This document shows positions 12,901-23,503 of a DNA stretch of 64,000 bases, one piece after another. Numbering within the stretch: position 1 is the stretch's first letter; each line of letters opens with the position of its first letter. The position numbers were made by a program, and so were the translations under genes. The notes beneath the pieces were generated by a model that ran no database searches, was not told the origin of the DNA, and saw nothing but the letters and a program-made list of their open reading frames with translations. The DNA is taken from assembly GCF_029931775.1 (NCBI RefSeq), contig NC_079320.1, positions 41,829,521 to 41,893,520 of the forward strand. The letters run 5' to 3'. The stretch is from Euleptes europaea. Taxonomy: Eukaryota; Chordata; Lepidosauria; Squamata; Sphaerodactylidae.

Positions 12901-13482
12901 CCTAGAGACTCAGGACTGCTCTGGGGCAATCTATCAGAACCACAAAGAATTAACTATATATAGAACTATATATAGCTATATATATATAAAGTTATATATA
13001 TATAGTTATACATAATTTACACAGCTATATATAAAAGGGAGACCAGGTCTGTGATTATATACGATATTACAGTATTGTCAGAGTCCTACTAAACATTAGA
13101 GTCCAACTATGTTTACAGTGGTAATTATATGCAATATTATGACAAAGCAATGATTTGCCATATCAAGATACCAAAGTAGCACAAGTGGACCTGAAAGGGA
13201 ATTGTTTCAATAAATGAGTGGCGTTTAAAAATAACCATTAGAATTCCCAACCAAGATATCCTCAGCTTATACAAAATATCCCAGAAAAATAATTTTCCAT
13301 CCAAGCAGCTCATATTCATCAGGGATGTATGTGGTTGGTCCACTTGCCCTTTGGAATTGAAGTTTACCTGGTTTACAAGAGGAAAGTGACCAAACAGCTT
13401 GTGATCCTATTTCTCGAACAGTTCCAGTCCTCTCCAGCTGTTTTGGATCTGCACCAGGAGGGGTCTTGTTAGTGGTGGTCAT
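9804..13482 (-). CDS. ANAPC10: ANAPC10 (APC10/DOC1), 5' coding part: residues 1-109 in three exons
   Basis: ANAPC10 is the DOC-domain subunit of the anaphase-promoting complex, the ubiquitin ligase that drives mitotic exit. With CDC20/CDH1 it forms the degron receptor and raises processivity. Joining the exons at 13368-13482, 11550-11640 and 9804-9924 gives an unbroken 109-residue frame that starts [20 protein letters not shown] and includes [32 protein letters not shown] and [12 protein letters not shown]. From memory of the human protein (185 aa) this is nearly identical; residue 4 is T instead of P. Start codon, donors and acceptors all fit. The remaining ~76 residues, including the C-terminal Ile-Arg tail that docks on the APC/C, were searched for in 1-9803 and not found, so the last coding exon should lie left of the window. 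The gene is head to head with ABCE1. Confidence 0.96.
10036..10279 (+). repeat. tRNA-derived SINE ('GTGGCGCAGAGTGG' family)
   Basis: The head AGGAGCCCCGTGGCGCAGAG, the B-box-like GAGTTCGATTTC, then GTAGCCGGCTTAAGGTTCAC and CATCACCCCATGGGTTA. Just beyond it, 10302-10351 holds the last ~50 bases of the same family in inverted orientation. Confidence 0.85.
10865..11015 (-). repeat. Old copy of the same tRNA-derived SINE (tail and body)
   Basis: Diverged ACGTGAATCTGCCTTATCC, GGTACATCAAGGTCAGTATC and GACTGGCAGCAGCTATCCAA on the plus strand correspond to the tail-to-body part of the family. Confidence 0.65.
11550..11640 (-). CDS. ANAPC10: ANAPC10 exon 3 (residues 40-68)
   Basis: The exon is 91 nt, with acceptor ATTAG|GA and donor CAG|GTATTG. 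It encodes [20 protein letters not shown] and on to VNIQF, the core of the DOC jelly-roll fold. It enters in phase 1 and leaves in phase 2, matching both neighbours. Confidence 0.96.
12173..12472 (-). repeat. tRNA-derived SINE, near full length, with 15-bp duplication
   Basis: A minus-strand copy that begins GGCCCCATGGCGCAGGGTGG and ends GGACCTTTACCTTTTTACC. The perfect duplication ccataatacaattta lies at 12158-12172 and 12473-12487. Located in ANAPC10 intron 2. Confidence 0.9.
12951..13035. repeat. (TA)n-rich microsatellite
   Basis: An interrupted TATATA tract in ANAPC10 intron 2. Confidence 0.85.
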
Positions 13483-13488
13483 TTTTCA
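13368..13488 (-). CDS. ANAPC10: ANAPC10 exon 2 (start codon, residues 1-38)
   Basis: The acceptor TTTTCTTTTTCTAG precedes the exon; six UTR bases come before ATG at 13482-13480. The exon ends in phase 1 (first base of Gly39) at the donor CAG|GTAAAC. It holds the flexible N-terminus and the beginning of the DOC domain ([16 protein letters not shown]). Confidence 0.96.
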
Positions 13489-13856
13489 CTAGAAAAAGAA
13501 AACATTTGAGAAAGATTATTTTTAAAATTCTATTTTCGTAACAAAAGAGGAAGCAGAAAACAGTTTGATAAGATCTGCCATAAATGCAGCAATCTTTGGT
13601 TCTGATCCAGAGAGTCCCTTTAACTAGAAACAAAATGAAACTCAGCAAATTTAGTCATCAACTTTTCAAAGACAATAAGCATAGAAACTCCTCAGTAAAA
13701 CAGTGAAGCTTGATGTTAGCATAGCCGCTACCGTTAACGTAGTCTCTCTCTTTCATTTACACATGAACACACATCCAACATTAAAAACTACAGACACACT
13801 AAAAAAAGATCAGCTGTCATTTTCTATGTCTTCAGTAATATACCAAGGGAACAAGT

Positions 13857-14145
13857 CTAAGGTGTTATACTCAGAAGTAAACCCAACTGAGTTCTGTAGG
13901 ACTTAATCCCAGGTAAGGGTGCACAGGGGGCGGGAAGGCAACGTGGCATAGCCCAATCTCGTCAGATCTCATAAACTAAGCAGGGTCAGTATTTGGAAGG
14001 GAGAGATCCAAGGAAGAGGAAGTCAAAGGCAAATCATCCCTGCTTCTCACTTGTCTTGAAATCCCCTTGCTGGGGTAGTCACGAGTTCGCTGCGACTTGA
14101 CGGCACTTTACACATGCACAAGTGTGCATAGGAATGCAACCTTAG
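13857..14145. repeat. Short palindromic amniote repeat split by a 5S-type SINE
   Basis: Left half TACTCAGAAGTAAACCCAAC and TAGGACTTAATCCCAGGTAA (13869-13917); right half TGTGCATAGGAATGCAACCT (14122-14141). Related fragments occur at 5690-5765, 10605-10680, 15990-16080, 25455-25520 and 51770-51800. Confidence 0.65.
13931..14119 (+). repeat. 5S rRNA-derived SINE with BovB-like tail, diverged copy
   Basis: It contains CCAATCTCGTCAGATCTCAT, AACTAAGCAGGGTCAG and the tail GCTGCGACTTGACGGCACTT. It is older than the other copies and sits inside a palindromic repeat whose halves lie on either side. Confidence 0.8.
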
Positions 14146-14597
14146 ACATGCAAAGTACTAACCATTTTTCAAAAGCGCGCTGACATTTTAAATTAAAGAT
14201 AAAATATCAGAGGAAGAGAGTGGCAAAAGAGCAAGAAATTGGAGAAATGCAGGGAATGTAGTCAGTCAGCAGGGTGCTACAGCTTCAGTTAAGGCTGATG
14301 TCTAAGTATTGAACAATAAAACTAAATATTGAACAGAGTGACACAGTACTTAAAACTATAACCCTTCGTATTATTATTCCTCAAACATCCTTGTGGGAAA
14401 AGCCTAAGCAGCATGTGGGTTCCAACAATGAGGGGTCTAGTCCAATGTTTAGGTTGTAAACCTCTGCACACCTACACAGGAATACATCTCACGGAAATCA
14501 ACAGAACCCAAACTTCTGGAACGCACACAAGGCTGGGCTATGAGAGCTCTTCACAGAAAGTTGTTCCCTGGACAGAAAGTGAGGCATGACCCATTAG

Positions 14598-14800
14598 TAG
14601 GGTTGCCAGGTCCCTCTTTGCCACCAGAAGGAGGTTTTTAGGGCAGTCTGAGGAGGGCGGGGTTTGGGAAGGGGGGACTTCAATGCCATAGTCCAATTGC
14701 CAAAGCGGCCATTTCCTCCAGGTGAACTGATCTCTGTTGGCTGGAGATCAGCTGTAATAGCAGGAGATCTCCAGCTAGTACCTGGAGGTTGGCAACCCTA
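14598..14800. mobile_element. hAT-like MITE (TAGGGTTGCCA ends), opposite orientation
   Basis: A 203-base relative of 2438-2638 in inverted orientation, flanked by cccattag / cctattag (14590-14597, 14801-14808). Confidence 0.85.
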
Positions 14801-14809
14801 CCTATTAGA

Positions 14810-16285
14810 GAGCTGAACAGGAATACGATCTGTGCCTTGCATATTGAACTGAAGAAAGCAGGACTAGTTTTTGTTGTTGCTTTGTCTTCATCTGTTTAGC
14901 ATAAACAATATAAGAGTATAATTGTTCTTTATGGTTTTTGTTGAGACTAGCGCACTAGAAAGCCATTACCAGGAATTAATTATAACTATTAATATGATGA
15001 GAAAAAGTCACAGAGACCTTTAAATTGTATTAGTTACAGCTACTGGAATACTTTCAAACTTATTAATAGCAAGAACAATTTCCAGTGCGTCAGATGTGGT
15101 TTCTAAACTCTTTTCACATTCTTCAAAATGTCAAGAATATGTGGTTTGCAGCCATGTACCCAATTGTCTCTTTGGCAGCAGTTCTCTTTGGCAGCAGTTT
15201 TCCATTTGAATAATCAGAACGTATACTTTCATTGCTGGAAAACAGAATTTTCACATGACAAAATCAAAGGTTTTCATGGGCCCAGTATTACAGAGCTAAT
15301 GTACAATAACTCAAGCACCACAACGCATTATTTTATTTTCAGAAGACAAAAATACAGTACATGGAGATTAAAATCTTTTTCCATTTCTAAAAATCTATTA
15401 GTTGCAACCTCTGATCCCTTCTCTAGCCAAGAGATTCTGACTTCAACTGTTCCTCCCAGAGGCTGGACAGAAGGACATAAACCCTTTCCACAACAGAGAA
15501 CTGCATTTTTCAAACTCTCCTTATGTACTACAGGTTTGTTACACAGAGGGCCAAACTACGCACGACTTGCATGCAACTTTGCTTCATCTTTTTTTTTTAA
15601 TTAATGAAAAGCTGCAATTCTTAATGTAAAGACAGCAGTATGAAGGATGCCTTCTGGCTGTTTTCTACTCAAAAGCATAATCCCCCACACAAACACCAGC
15701 TGATATGGGGACTTTTTTCCTTCATACATATGGAAAAGAGCAATTTAGGATAGTGTGTGTGTGTAAAGCACAGATGCTTTTATTGTTTTAAATATGTAAG
15801 CGCCAGTCACATTTTGAACAGAGATCACTTGAGTGCAGGAAAATACATAGATACCTTAATATCTGAACCATGCCCCAAATAGGGCAGAATTAATGCTAAA
15901 GCATGTGCCAGAAAAAAAATTATTTATTTAAAATTAATAAGGACAGGGGATCCTATTAAAGCTACAGAAGAGTCAGCCAGCAAGTACTATGGCTGCATTC
16001 CTAAGAAAACTTTCCTGGGAGTAAGCCCCACTGAATAAAGTGGATCTTACTTCCGAGTAGATCACTCCCCAAGTTAAGCAGTGATTCCTTTTTACAACAG
16101 CCCTCAATACCAAATGAGGAGCTCATCACAGAAGCAGTTTCTTCATACACAGAAATAATGCTTTTCAGAAATTTAGCAAAACAGGAAAAATAAAAGCTTA
16201 TTAAATCCTTTCTTACATTATTATTTTAATTCTACCTCTCCATAGAATACATTGAGATTTTGAGTACAAGTATTACCACCTCTAG
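14810..16285 (-). other. ANAPC10: ANAPC10 intron 1 stretch without genes
   Basis: Only short open frames are present. The 158-codon plus-strand frame at 15128-15604 has no recognisable domain. A palindromic repeat fragment (see 15990-16080) is the only recognised element. Confidence 0.55.
15990..16080. repeat. Short palindromic amniote repeat
   Basis: ATGGCTGCATTCCTAAGAAA, CTGGGAGTAAGCCCCACTGA and CTTACTTCCGAGTAGATC are the typical two-arm palindrome around GTAAGCCCCACTGA. Confidence 0.6.
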
Positions 16286-16505
16286 AGACAGCATCACATG
16301 AACACATGAAGCTGCCTTATACTGAATCAGCCCCTTGGTCCATCAAAGTCAGTATTGTCTACTCAGACTGACAGCAGCTCTCCAGGGTCTCAGGCAGAGG
16401 TCTTTCACATCACCTACATGCCTAGGCTCTTTAACTGGAGATGCCAGGGATTGAACCTGGGCCCTTCTGCATGCCAAGCAGAGGCTCTACCACTGAGCCA
16501 CAGCC
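16285..16505 (-). repeat. tRNA-derived SINE ('GGGGCTGTGGCTCAGTGGTA' family)
   Basis: On the minus strand the head GGGGCTGTGGCTCAGTGGTA is A-box-like and CAGGTTCAATCCCTGGCATC is B-box-like, followed by a body ending in AAGGCAGCTTCATGTGTTC. Too long and fused to a non-tRNA tail to be a tRNA gene. Confidence 0.87.
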
Positions 16506-16604
16506 CCCTCACCAAACCTGTTCCACAAGGGCGAGAGCTACAACGAAAAAAGGACAGGCTCTGGCTGCTGCCCAGTATGTTACCCAAAGCAGGGTAACAG
16601 CTAG

Positions 16605-17200
16605 TGGGCAGCAGCCTGAGGGTGGCAGCAGGTGCATGGGAGCATATAGGAAGAGATCATTCTTTAGATATGTGGGTCCCAGTCTGGAAAGGGCTTTAAA
16701 GGCCATACCCAACACTTTGAATTCATAACGTTAACAAGTGCCAGCAAGCTTGACTAGAGAGGGACTTTATAACTCAAGTGCCACCACAGAAAACGCCTTC
16801 TCTCTAGTAGTCACCTGCCTAGTTTTTGAATGTAGAAGAGCTCAGAGAAAGCCTGTCCAAAAAAGATTTGGACAGGTAGATAGGTTCCTATAGGAGACAA
16901 AGGGTTGGCTCTAGGGAGGAGGGTCCCCCTTTGACTGTTCACAAAGGTTATGCTGTGGATCAATGGACCTGTATCAACAAAAAACATGTGGGGCAGGGGC
17001 TGTAATAAGGAAGGGAACTGGGCAAGATTAGGTGGGAAAGCTGGCTGGATCTAACCCAAATTCTTAGAGCCAGAACCAGAGGTGCAAAATTCCAAGTACC
17101 CAGTTAGCCACGGAACCTCCAGGGTTGGCTGCTGTGTGAAACAGAATGCTGGACTAGATGGACCACAGGTGTGGTCCAGCAGGCTCTTTTTATGTTCTTA
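16605..17200 (+). repeat. Composite of old repeat fragments in ANAPC10 intron 1
   Basis: Around 16645-16735 is GGAAAGGGCTTTAAAGGCCA, a common reptile LINE motif. At ~16904-17053 is a copy sharing CAGGGGCTGTAATAAGGAAG and GCTGGCTGGATCTAACCC with 27746-27902. At 17131-17200 is TGTGTGAAACAGAATGCTGG, ending TTTTTATGTTCTTA. Confidence 0.5.
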
Positions 17201-18017
17201 TCTCAACGCAAGACATATGGAGCTGAGGTACGTTGTGCAAAGTGCACACATCAGCAATATTTCTACCAGATACAACTTCGCAGAAAAGTTAAAAAAACAA
17301 AACCTAAATCAGAGCTACAACCCCTCTGTTGCCCATCAAACAATTGTTCCCCATTTCGTTCCATCCTACTGAGTCAACATACTGGTAGGAGCATCACTGT
17401 CTTGGGCAGAAAGGCTCAGATCAAGGTATCTATCTGGATCTAGACAACAATCCTAAAAGGAACAATGGAAAGGCACTCTGCCCATGATTAGAGGCACTTT
17501 TGCCATTAAAATCCTTCTACATATAACAAAGACTTTTTCACATACATAACGTTTTCTCCAGCTTTCTGAGCAGTGAATTCCTGCATTGCCTCTTTCTGCA
17601 GCTACACTTCTTTCTCACTTAAAAAAACCTACATCGTATTATTAATACTTCTTATGACAACTGGTTGTTTGTTCTGGTAGGCTGATGCCTTCTTAATATT
17701 TCCCCCCTTTCCGTCTCTGGTTAGCTTTAAATAAGGGGGGACCCCGTAAAACTGTGCCGATCTACAAGGCTTTTGGATACGGTCTGGTGTGGGAACTATG
17801 TTAGGCTTTGAACTACGATTTTTTTATTTTGTGCTTCATTTGGGTTTTTTTAGAAGACGGATGATTTTGTTTTATACTTAAACCCGATTGTACAGTCCCT
17901 TTTAACTGGGGCTAGAGAACTAAATGTTTTAAATGCGTATTGCCATTATTAGGAATTGTTCTTTCTGAGAGAAAGGCGAAACCTCAGGAGAGGGTTCGTC
18001 CTCCTCATACCGGCAAA

Positions 18018-18268
18018 CGAAGAAGAAGAAGAAGAGTTGGTTTTAATATGCCGACTTTCTCTGCCACTTAAGGCAGAATCAGACCGGCTTACAATCACCT
18101 TTCCTTCCCCACAACAGACACCATGTGAGGTAGGTGGGGCTGAGAGAGGGTGACTGGCCCAAGGTCACCCAGCTGGCTTTGTGTGTAGGAGTGGGGAAAT
18201 CCAGTTCGCCAGATCTGAGTCCACCGCTCCAAACCACCGCTCTTAACCAGTACACCACGCTGGCTCTC
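18018..18268 (-). repeat. Lizard CORE-type SINE in ANAPC10 intron 1
   Basis: Same family as 6556-6873, minus strand, ending in (TTC)n (plus GAAGAAGAAG at 18019-18035). Slightly shortened within the head. Confidence 0.85.
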
Positions 18269-18284
18269 TGAAGGAACACATGAA

Positions 18285-19025
18285 TAACACATGAAGCTGC
18301 CTTACACTGAATCAGACCCTTGGTCCATCAAAGTCAGTATTGTCTACTCAGACCGGCAGCGGCTCTCAGGTGGAGGTCCTTCACATCACCTACCTGGTCC
18401 CTTTAACTGGAGATGCCTGGGACTGAACTTGGGACCTTCTGCATACCAGGCAGATGCTCTACCACTGAGCCACAGCCCCTCCCCACGGCTCTCCAGGGTC
18501 TCAGGCAGGGGTTTTTCCCATCACCTACTTGCCTAGCCACTTTAATTAGAGATGCCTGGGATTGAACCTGGGACCTTCTGCGTGCCAAGTAGATGCTCTA
18601 CCATTGAGCCACAGCACCTCCACTAGAGGATCTCCAGGGTCTCAGGCAGAGGTCTTTCCCATCACCTCCTTGCCTAGTCCCTTTAACTGGAGATGCCTGG
18701 GATTGAACCTGGGACCTTCCGCATGCCAGGCAGATGCTCTACCACTGAGCCACAGCCCCTCCTCCCCACAGCTCTCCAGGGTCTCAGGCAGAGGTCCTTC
18801 ACATCACCTACTTGCCTAGCCACTTTAACTGGAGATGCCTGGGATTGAACCTGGGACCTTCTGCGTGCCAAGCAGATGCTCTACAAACTGAGCCACAGCC
18901 CCTCCCCATGGCTCTCCAGGGCCTCAGGCAGAGGTCTTTCACATCACCTACCTGCCTGGTCCCTTTAACTGGAGTTGCCGGGGATTGAACCCGCATGCCA
19001 AGCTCAGGCTCTTCCTCTGAGCCGC
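18285..19025 (-). repeat. Five-unit tandem array of the tRNA-derived SINE beside the ANAPC10/ABCE1 promoter
   Basis: Unit 1 (18285-18484) has the full tail. Four more head-plus-body units of ~140 bases follow at about 18487-18621, 18629-18765, 18770-18906 and 18910-19025. Each repeats CTCTCCAGGGTCTCAGGCAG, ATCACCTACTTGCCTAG and an A/B-box head. All face the same way as ANAPC10, and the array ends at the edge of the CpG-rich promoter. Confidence 0.9.
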
Positions 19026-19149
19026 GGAAGAGAGAAAGAGAACGGAACGCTGACTGACCCTTCCAACTGCCGGCGCGATTCAGTCCCGCCTCCGGCCTCG
19101 CGGATTATCGCCTTTCCAGTCCCCCCCCCCCACTCCTTCTCCTCCTCAC

Positions 19150-19280
19150 TTCACAGACACTTCGTCGCCAGGTTGTGACATCACCGCCCCCGGTCTCCCT
19201 TCTAGCTCAGAGGCGCCACTCTATGTACTTCCGGCGCTCAACCATGCCTATGGCGGCGGCGGCGACTTCATAGACGTTTA
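19150..19280 (-). other. ANAPC10: Probable ANAPC10 5' UTR exon 1 (boundaries tentative)
   Basis: The coding exon at 13488 begins with only six UTR bases after a good acceptor, so an upstream UTR exon is needed. On the minus strand of the CpG-rich block a good donor GTGAA|GTGAGG lies at 19150/19149. The transcription start is only guessed, somewhere upstream of ~19,235. Confidence 0.35.
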
Positions 19281-19289
19281 TCTCTATGG

Positions 19290-19448
19290 TGAGCGGCGCC
19301 GGCTCCTCCTTTCGGGGCGGCGGCCATTTTGGCCGGGTGGCAGCGGGAGCACGTTGTCTTCGTGTCCAGCCGCGAGCCCTGCGAGCCTCCCGCCGTCCCG
19401 CCCCCCCTCCTCCCGGACGGGAGGTTCCTCCCCTCGTCACCTTCCGTG
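19290..19448 (+). other. ABCE1: Probable ABCE1 5' UTR exon 1 (start tentative)
   Basis: The plus-strand donor CCGTG|GTAAGTAG at 19448/19449 is strong and sits just downstream of the promoter motifs. The ABCE1 start codon is ~4.8 kb further on in an exon with its own acceptor, so a non-coding first exon is expected. A second possible donor ATG|GTGAGCG lies at 19288/19289. The transcription start was not determined. Confidence 0.5.
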
Positions 19449-20001
19449 GTAAGTAGGGCCTGGCTGAGGGCGATCCCGAGTCTCCTCGGCTCCTTCTCGC
19501 CTGTCCCGGTGGGGCCACAGCAGCAGGGAGCGGCCGGGCCGCAGCGGCCCCAAGGGGGGTAGGGATGGGTCGCGGTGCTTCCCTGGCAGGGTTATGAGGC
19601 CCTCGTCCCGCGACGCCTGCAGGTCGGCAGTACGCTCCCCGACAAGCCTATTAGGGCTGTTGGTGGGCGGCCTTGCCTCCTTTCCCCCGTCACCAGAGGC
19701 CGATAGGCCTGCTGGCTTTCGCCTGTTCTCCCGTTCATAGCGAGTCTGTCTCTTTCGAGCGAGGCAGGCCAACGTCAAAGGGGCCTGTGTGAGCAGAAAA
19801 CGTGCGATGCGAAAAGGGCGTCAGTTGGTGTCCAAATTTTCACGCTCAGAGAGCCTGCCATGGAGTAGGGAACTGTCAGAAAGCTCATTCCCTGGCAGAA
19901 GTTTTGTTACTCTTTAAGGTGCTGCTGCTGGACTCTTGCTCTTTTCTACTGTCAGAAATGTTGAAATCGTAGTCTCGTTCTTTCAAACAAAACCCTTAAT
20001 A

Positions 20002-20259
20002 TATTGTCGAAGGCTTTCACGGTCAGAGTTCCTTGGTTCTGGTGGGTTATCCGGGCTGTATGACCGTGGTCTTGGTGTTTTCTTTCCTGACGTTTCGCCC
20101 CCAGCTGTGGCAGGCATCTTCAGAGGAGTAACACTGAAGGACAGTGTCTCTCTTCAGTGTTACTCCACTGAAGATGCCTGCCACAGCTGCTGGCGAAACG
20201 TCAGGAAAGAAAATACCAAGACCACGGTCACACAGCCCGGATAACCCACAAGAACCAAT
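20002..20259. mobile_element. Fold-back retroelement fragment, two ~107-bp inverted arms
   Basis: Arms at ~20033-20139 and ~20152-20258 are near-identical inverted copies (GACCGTGGTCTTGGTGTTTT, CTGACGTTTCGCCC, GGCAGGCATCTTCAG). A perfect 12-bp duplication aaacccttaata flanks it at 19990-20001 and 20260-20271. The long duplication fits retroposition with an inversion, e.g. a Penelope-like element; family not certain. Confidence 0.75.
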
Positions 20260-20274
20260 AAACCCTTAATAGTG

Positions 20275-22240
20275 CGACCATCTATTGCTTCCTGTACTCT
20301 GTTTATCACAGACTTTTTGTGTTGATGTTCTCTAAATACATGCAAAGAGAGAATGTTGCACAAACTGAGCAAGTTCCAGGCTGTTTTAGCCTGTTTTCCC
20401 ACTATAGTGTTCCCATTAATCTGTTACCATCTGTAGAGTGAAAGAAAAGCTGCTTGTGCTGGTAGATTAGACCTATTTGCAGTATAAATGTTAGTGCAAT
20501 CTATAATTTCCAGAAGAATGCATGCAGCATTATAAGCAAACATGCACTTCTCTCCCTGCCCGTTTCTTTCACTAATGCCAGGTATCAGAGATTAGGTAAG
20601 GGGTGTCCTTATGTTTTCACTTCTGTGTGGATGGGTAGGAGCTGTCTTCTGTTGTGGGCAGACATCATTCTCTCTGTGTGTATACATGAACATATGAATT
20701 GCTTATTTAAAATTACTTGTAAGAGACTAGCTATGCCAGTCTGTTGTATCACAAGTAACACATTTGTTGTAGCATGTAATTTTGTGCACATCTTCAACAC
20801 TTGGTCACAATATCAAATTCTGATATGCCTGGAAGTAACAGAAGAACTTAACAGTTCTTGTGATACTAGAATATAATTAAAAGGTACATAATGTAGCCAT
20901 GATGCCGAAGCTAAGCAGGTATGGGTCCTGTCAGTGACTAGGTAGAGGACCTTCTGGCAGTTCTGTGGGTTATACGTAACCATCTTAGGTACGTGGGGGG
21001 ACCTATATGACAGTGGAAATGCTACCTGGAATTAAAAGAAGGGATACTGCTTCCTGATTTTTGTGTATACGATTTCCTTTTCAAGAGAGATGCTGCTTTA
21101 AAAAAAAGGGTACACCAATGAAATGTGGCTGCATGTAACTCCTTCTTACAGGTATTTGTTTCCTGGTTCTCAGAAGGAATTAAAAGTTGGGGGTTTTGTT
21201 GTTTTGTTTTGTTTTTTACATATGTATAGTCTTACTGTTCTGGCCAGAAATAGTGAGAGAATTGACAAGCTTGAAATAATAGCTTTTTATGATCTTGAGA
21301 ATACTCTTGTAGACGATAAGGATTCTCAGTGCTGCAGAAATTTTATGTGGGCTGTATACCAAGGATGGCTAGCTTATAAATTCTTGTGGGGTGTGTGGGG
21401 GTATTGTTTTTGTACTTCTAGACTTCTCCTGTCTCCAGGAGGCTGTATTTGGCTTGGTAGCTTACAGCTTGTGGAGGTCTGCTGGAGTGGAATTGATGAT
21501 GCTATCGTAAGGGGTCCCACTTTACTTTTTCTCTTTAATTTTCTATCCCACCTCCCTATGCTTCATTACTTAATATGTTATCTCCATGTATTGTCCTGTT
21601 GTCATGTCCTTGAATGACTAATCACTTACAAGAGCCTGCTCAGAAAGACTAAAATATTCCTGTTGTATTACCTATTATATTACCATACTGGACATACTGA
21701 TTCCTACCAAAGTGTGTTCTTTTATCTGGGCAATACAGCATCCCACAGTGCTCCTATCTAGCATTAGCACATGTAAATGTCTGCTTGGGTCCAAATTTTA
21801 GTGACCTAAGTACTTTTGGTTAAAGCTTTCACTGGAAAATTGAGTATAGGTCTGTTTAACTCTTGTAATTCCTGTTTTTCAAGACAGTGCACTTGTGGAT
21901 AATGACCAGGACAAAAGATGGAAGCTAGAAGTATGCTAGTATTATGTTCACCTTGTAATTTTGTAGCATTCATTTAAGAAACCATGGTAAATAAAGCACA
22001 GTACTTGAGGATAATGAGGTGGTTTTATAGGAGGAGAAAGTATGATGTTGAAAGCATCCTAACCATAAACTTGATGTCTCTCTTCATTGTTCCATTATTA
22101 TGTCACTTCAGTCCCTTCATGACCAGTGGTTTTTGTTTGTTTTTTTGCTGTTGGTTTATATCTAAAATTGAAGTTATTTAGTTTTGGATTATGTTAACCA
22201 CACAAACCATCTGAAGGAGGAGATAAACGTTTAATAATAA
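20275..22240 (+). other. ABCE1: ABCE1 intron 1 stretch without genes
   Basis: Unique AT-rich intron. The 164-codon frame at 21123-21617 shows no known domain and no conserved start context, so it is read as chance. Nothing else was recognised. Confidence 0.55.
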
Positions 22241-22246
22241 AAGATA

Positions 22247-22635
22247 TTCATGACCCAGGACCTGCACAGGACCATCTCTCCCCTTATGGCACATTGTTAC
22301 AGTCCTCTAGCTGCCACCTTATTCTGGCTGTTCTTCCTCTAAAGATTGACCACCTAGCATCTACTCAGTCCATTTATTTCAGTAATGGTTCCCACTTTGT
22401 GGAATGGTCTCCCTGAGAAGGTGAAGATGGTGCATCCTTAGGAATTTTTAGGAAGCACCAGAAGACTATTTTATTTGCTAGTGCTTTTAACAGGGTTTGA
22501 GTTGTAGGCATTTTCTTGTTGGGGAAGGGGGTTAACGGGATTTTATGGTCTTATGGATGGTTTTAATTTAGAATTGTAAACTACTTTGAGCCCCAAAGGA
22601 AAGGCACAGTATAAATGCTTTAATAAATAAATCCA
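22247..22635 (+). mobile_element. Old LINE 3' region (CR1/L2-like) in ABCE1 intron 1
   Basis: CTTTGTGGAATGGTCTCCCT, GTAAACTACTTTGAGCCCC and the end CAGTATAAATGCTTTAATAA then ATAAA, the common layout of reptile CR1/L2-type 3' ends. Confidence 0.6.
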
Positions 22636-23209
22636 TTAAAAATGACAAGAATTTTATAATTAATTTCAGTAGGATGTGCGGCCTTCCATATATAAACGTG
22701 TTCTGCATTTTTTAAAAGTTACAAATGTACTCAGAGGGTGAGGAGGGAAGGACTTGTATCCACAAGGCAGGTTACTGTACAGAATGAAAACCACAGATAA
22801 AATACAAGTATGTAAATAAAATAAAAGAGTAGGCAAGACAAAGCACAGCCACAGATACAGCCCTTCCCAGAACCGGACGCCCCTGTAGAGAATGACTATA
22901 ATACCATACGCACATTGTCTTGGATGACTATACTGATGAAAAACAGTTGTCAGCTTCATATGAGCAAGCAATTAAAAATGTGTACACCATATTATTAAGC
23001 TAATAAAACTTGCTAGTTCTGCTTTTGATCAGATAATGTGTTGGATGCAAAGTCTCCTTCCACTCACACATGAGACACATCTGTTTGCACAATATTTCTA
23101 CTGATTACCCCATTCATTGCAGTCCCCCATGTTGTGCCCTGCACTGTTTATAAGGGTCCATTCATCTCCAGGAGTTGCTTGTTGGAGAGTACAGCAGGAT
23201 GCAATGGGA

Positions 23210-23503
23210 AGATGCAAGTGCTGTCAGGTCACTTCTGACTTATGGTGACCCTGTGAATTAATAACCTCCAAAATGTTAAGCAGCCTTGCTCAGGTCTTGC
23301 AAACTGAGGGCCATAGCTTCCTTTATTGAGTCAAGACATCTTATGTTGGGTCTTCCTCTTTTCCTGCTGCCTGCGACTTTTCCTAGCATTATTATCTCTT
23401 CCATTGACTCTTGTGTTCTCATCATGTGACCACAATACAATAATCATAGTTTAGTCATTTTAGCTTCTAGGGAAAGTTCATTCTTGATTTGATCTAGACC
23501 ACT
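23210..23503 (-). mobile_element. Older RTE/BovB-type LINE fragment in ABCE1 intron 1
   Basis: The same 3' region as the other copies but more diverged (plus strand GCTGTCAGGTCACTTCTGAC, CTTCCTCTTTTCCTGCTGCC). The reading frame is broken. Confidence 0.85.

Larger units (their letters stand above)
19030..19620. promoter_or_regulatory. CpG-rich bidirectional promoter of ANAPC10 and ABCE1
   Basis: This ~600-bp block is rich in G+C and CpG, unlike the AT-rich flanks, and lies between the divergent 5' ends of ANAPC10 and ABCE1. Visible motifs are an ETS-type ACTTCCGG (19228-19235), a CRE/ATF-like GTGACATCAC near 19176-19185, and a YY1-type GCCATTTTGG in the CGGCGGCCATTTTGGCCGG stretch near 19319-19336. 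No TATA box is evident. This is the usual architecture of divergent housekeeping promoters; motif function is inferred. Confidence 0.8.

Noticed and set aside
15128-15604. 158-codon open frame in ANAPC10 intron 1
   Set aside because: No homology recognised and ends in a T run; chance frame.
16430-16505. Possible tRNA gene on the minus strand
   Set aside because: A/B-box-like motifs are present but the sequence continues into a SINE body and the same unit recurs many times nearby.
19207-19518. 103-codon minus-strand frame in the CpG block
   Set aside because: Arg/Pro/Ala-rich composition is what any frame through a GC-rich promoter gives.
21123-21617. 164-codon open frame in ABCE1 intron 1
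   Set aside because: No recognisable domain, hydrophobic low-complexity content, no splice or promoter context; consistent with chance.
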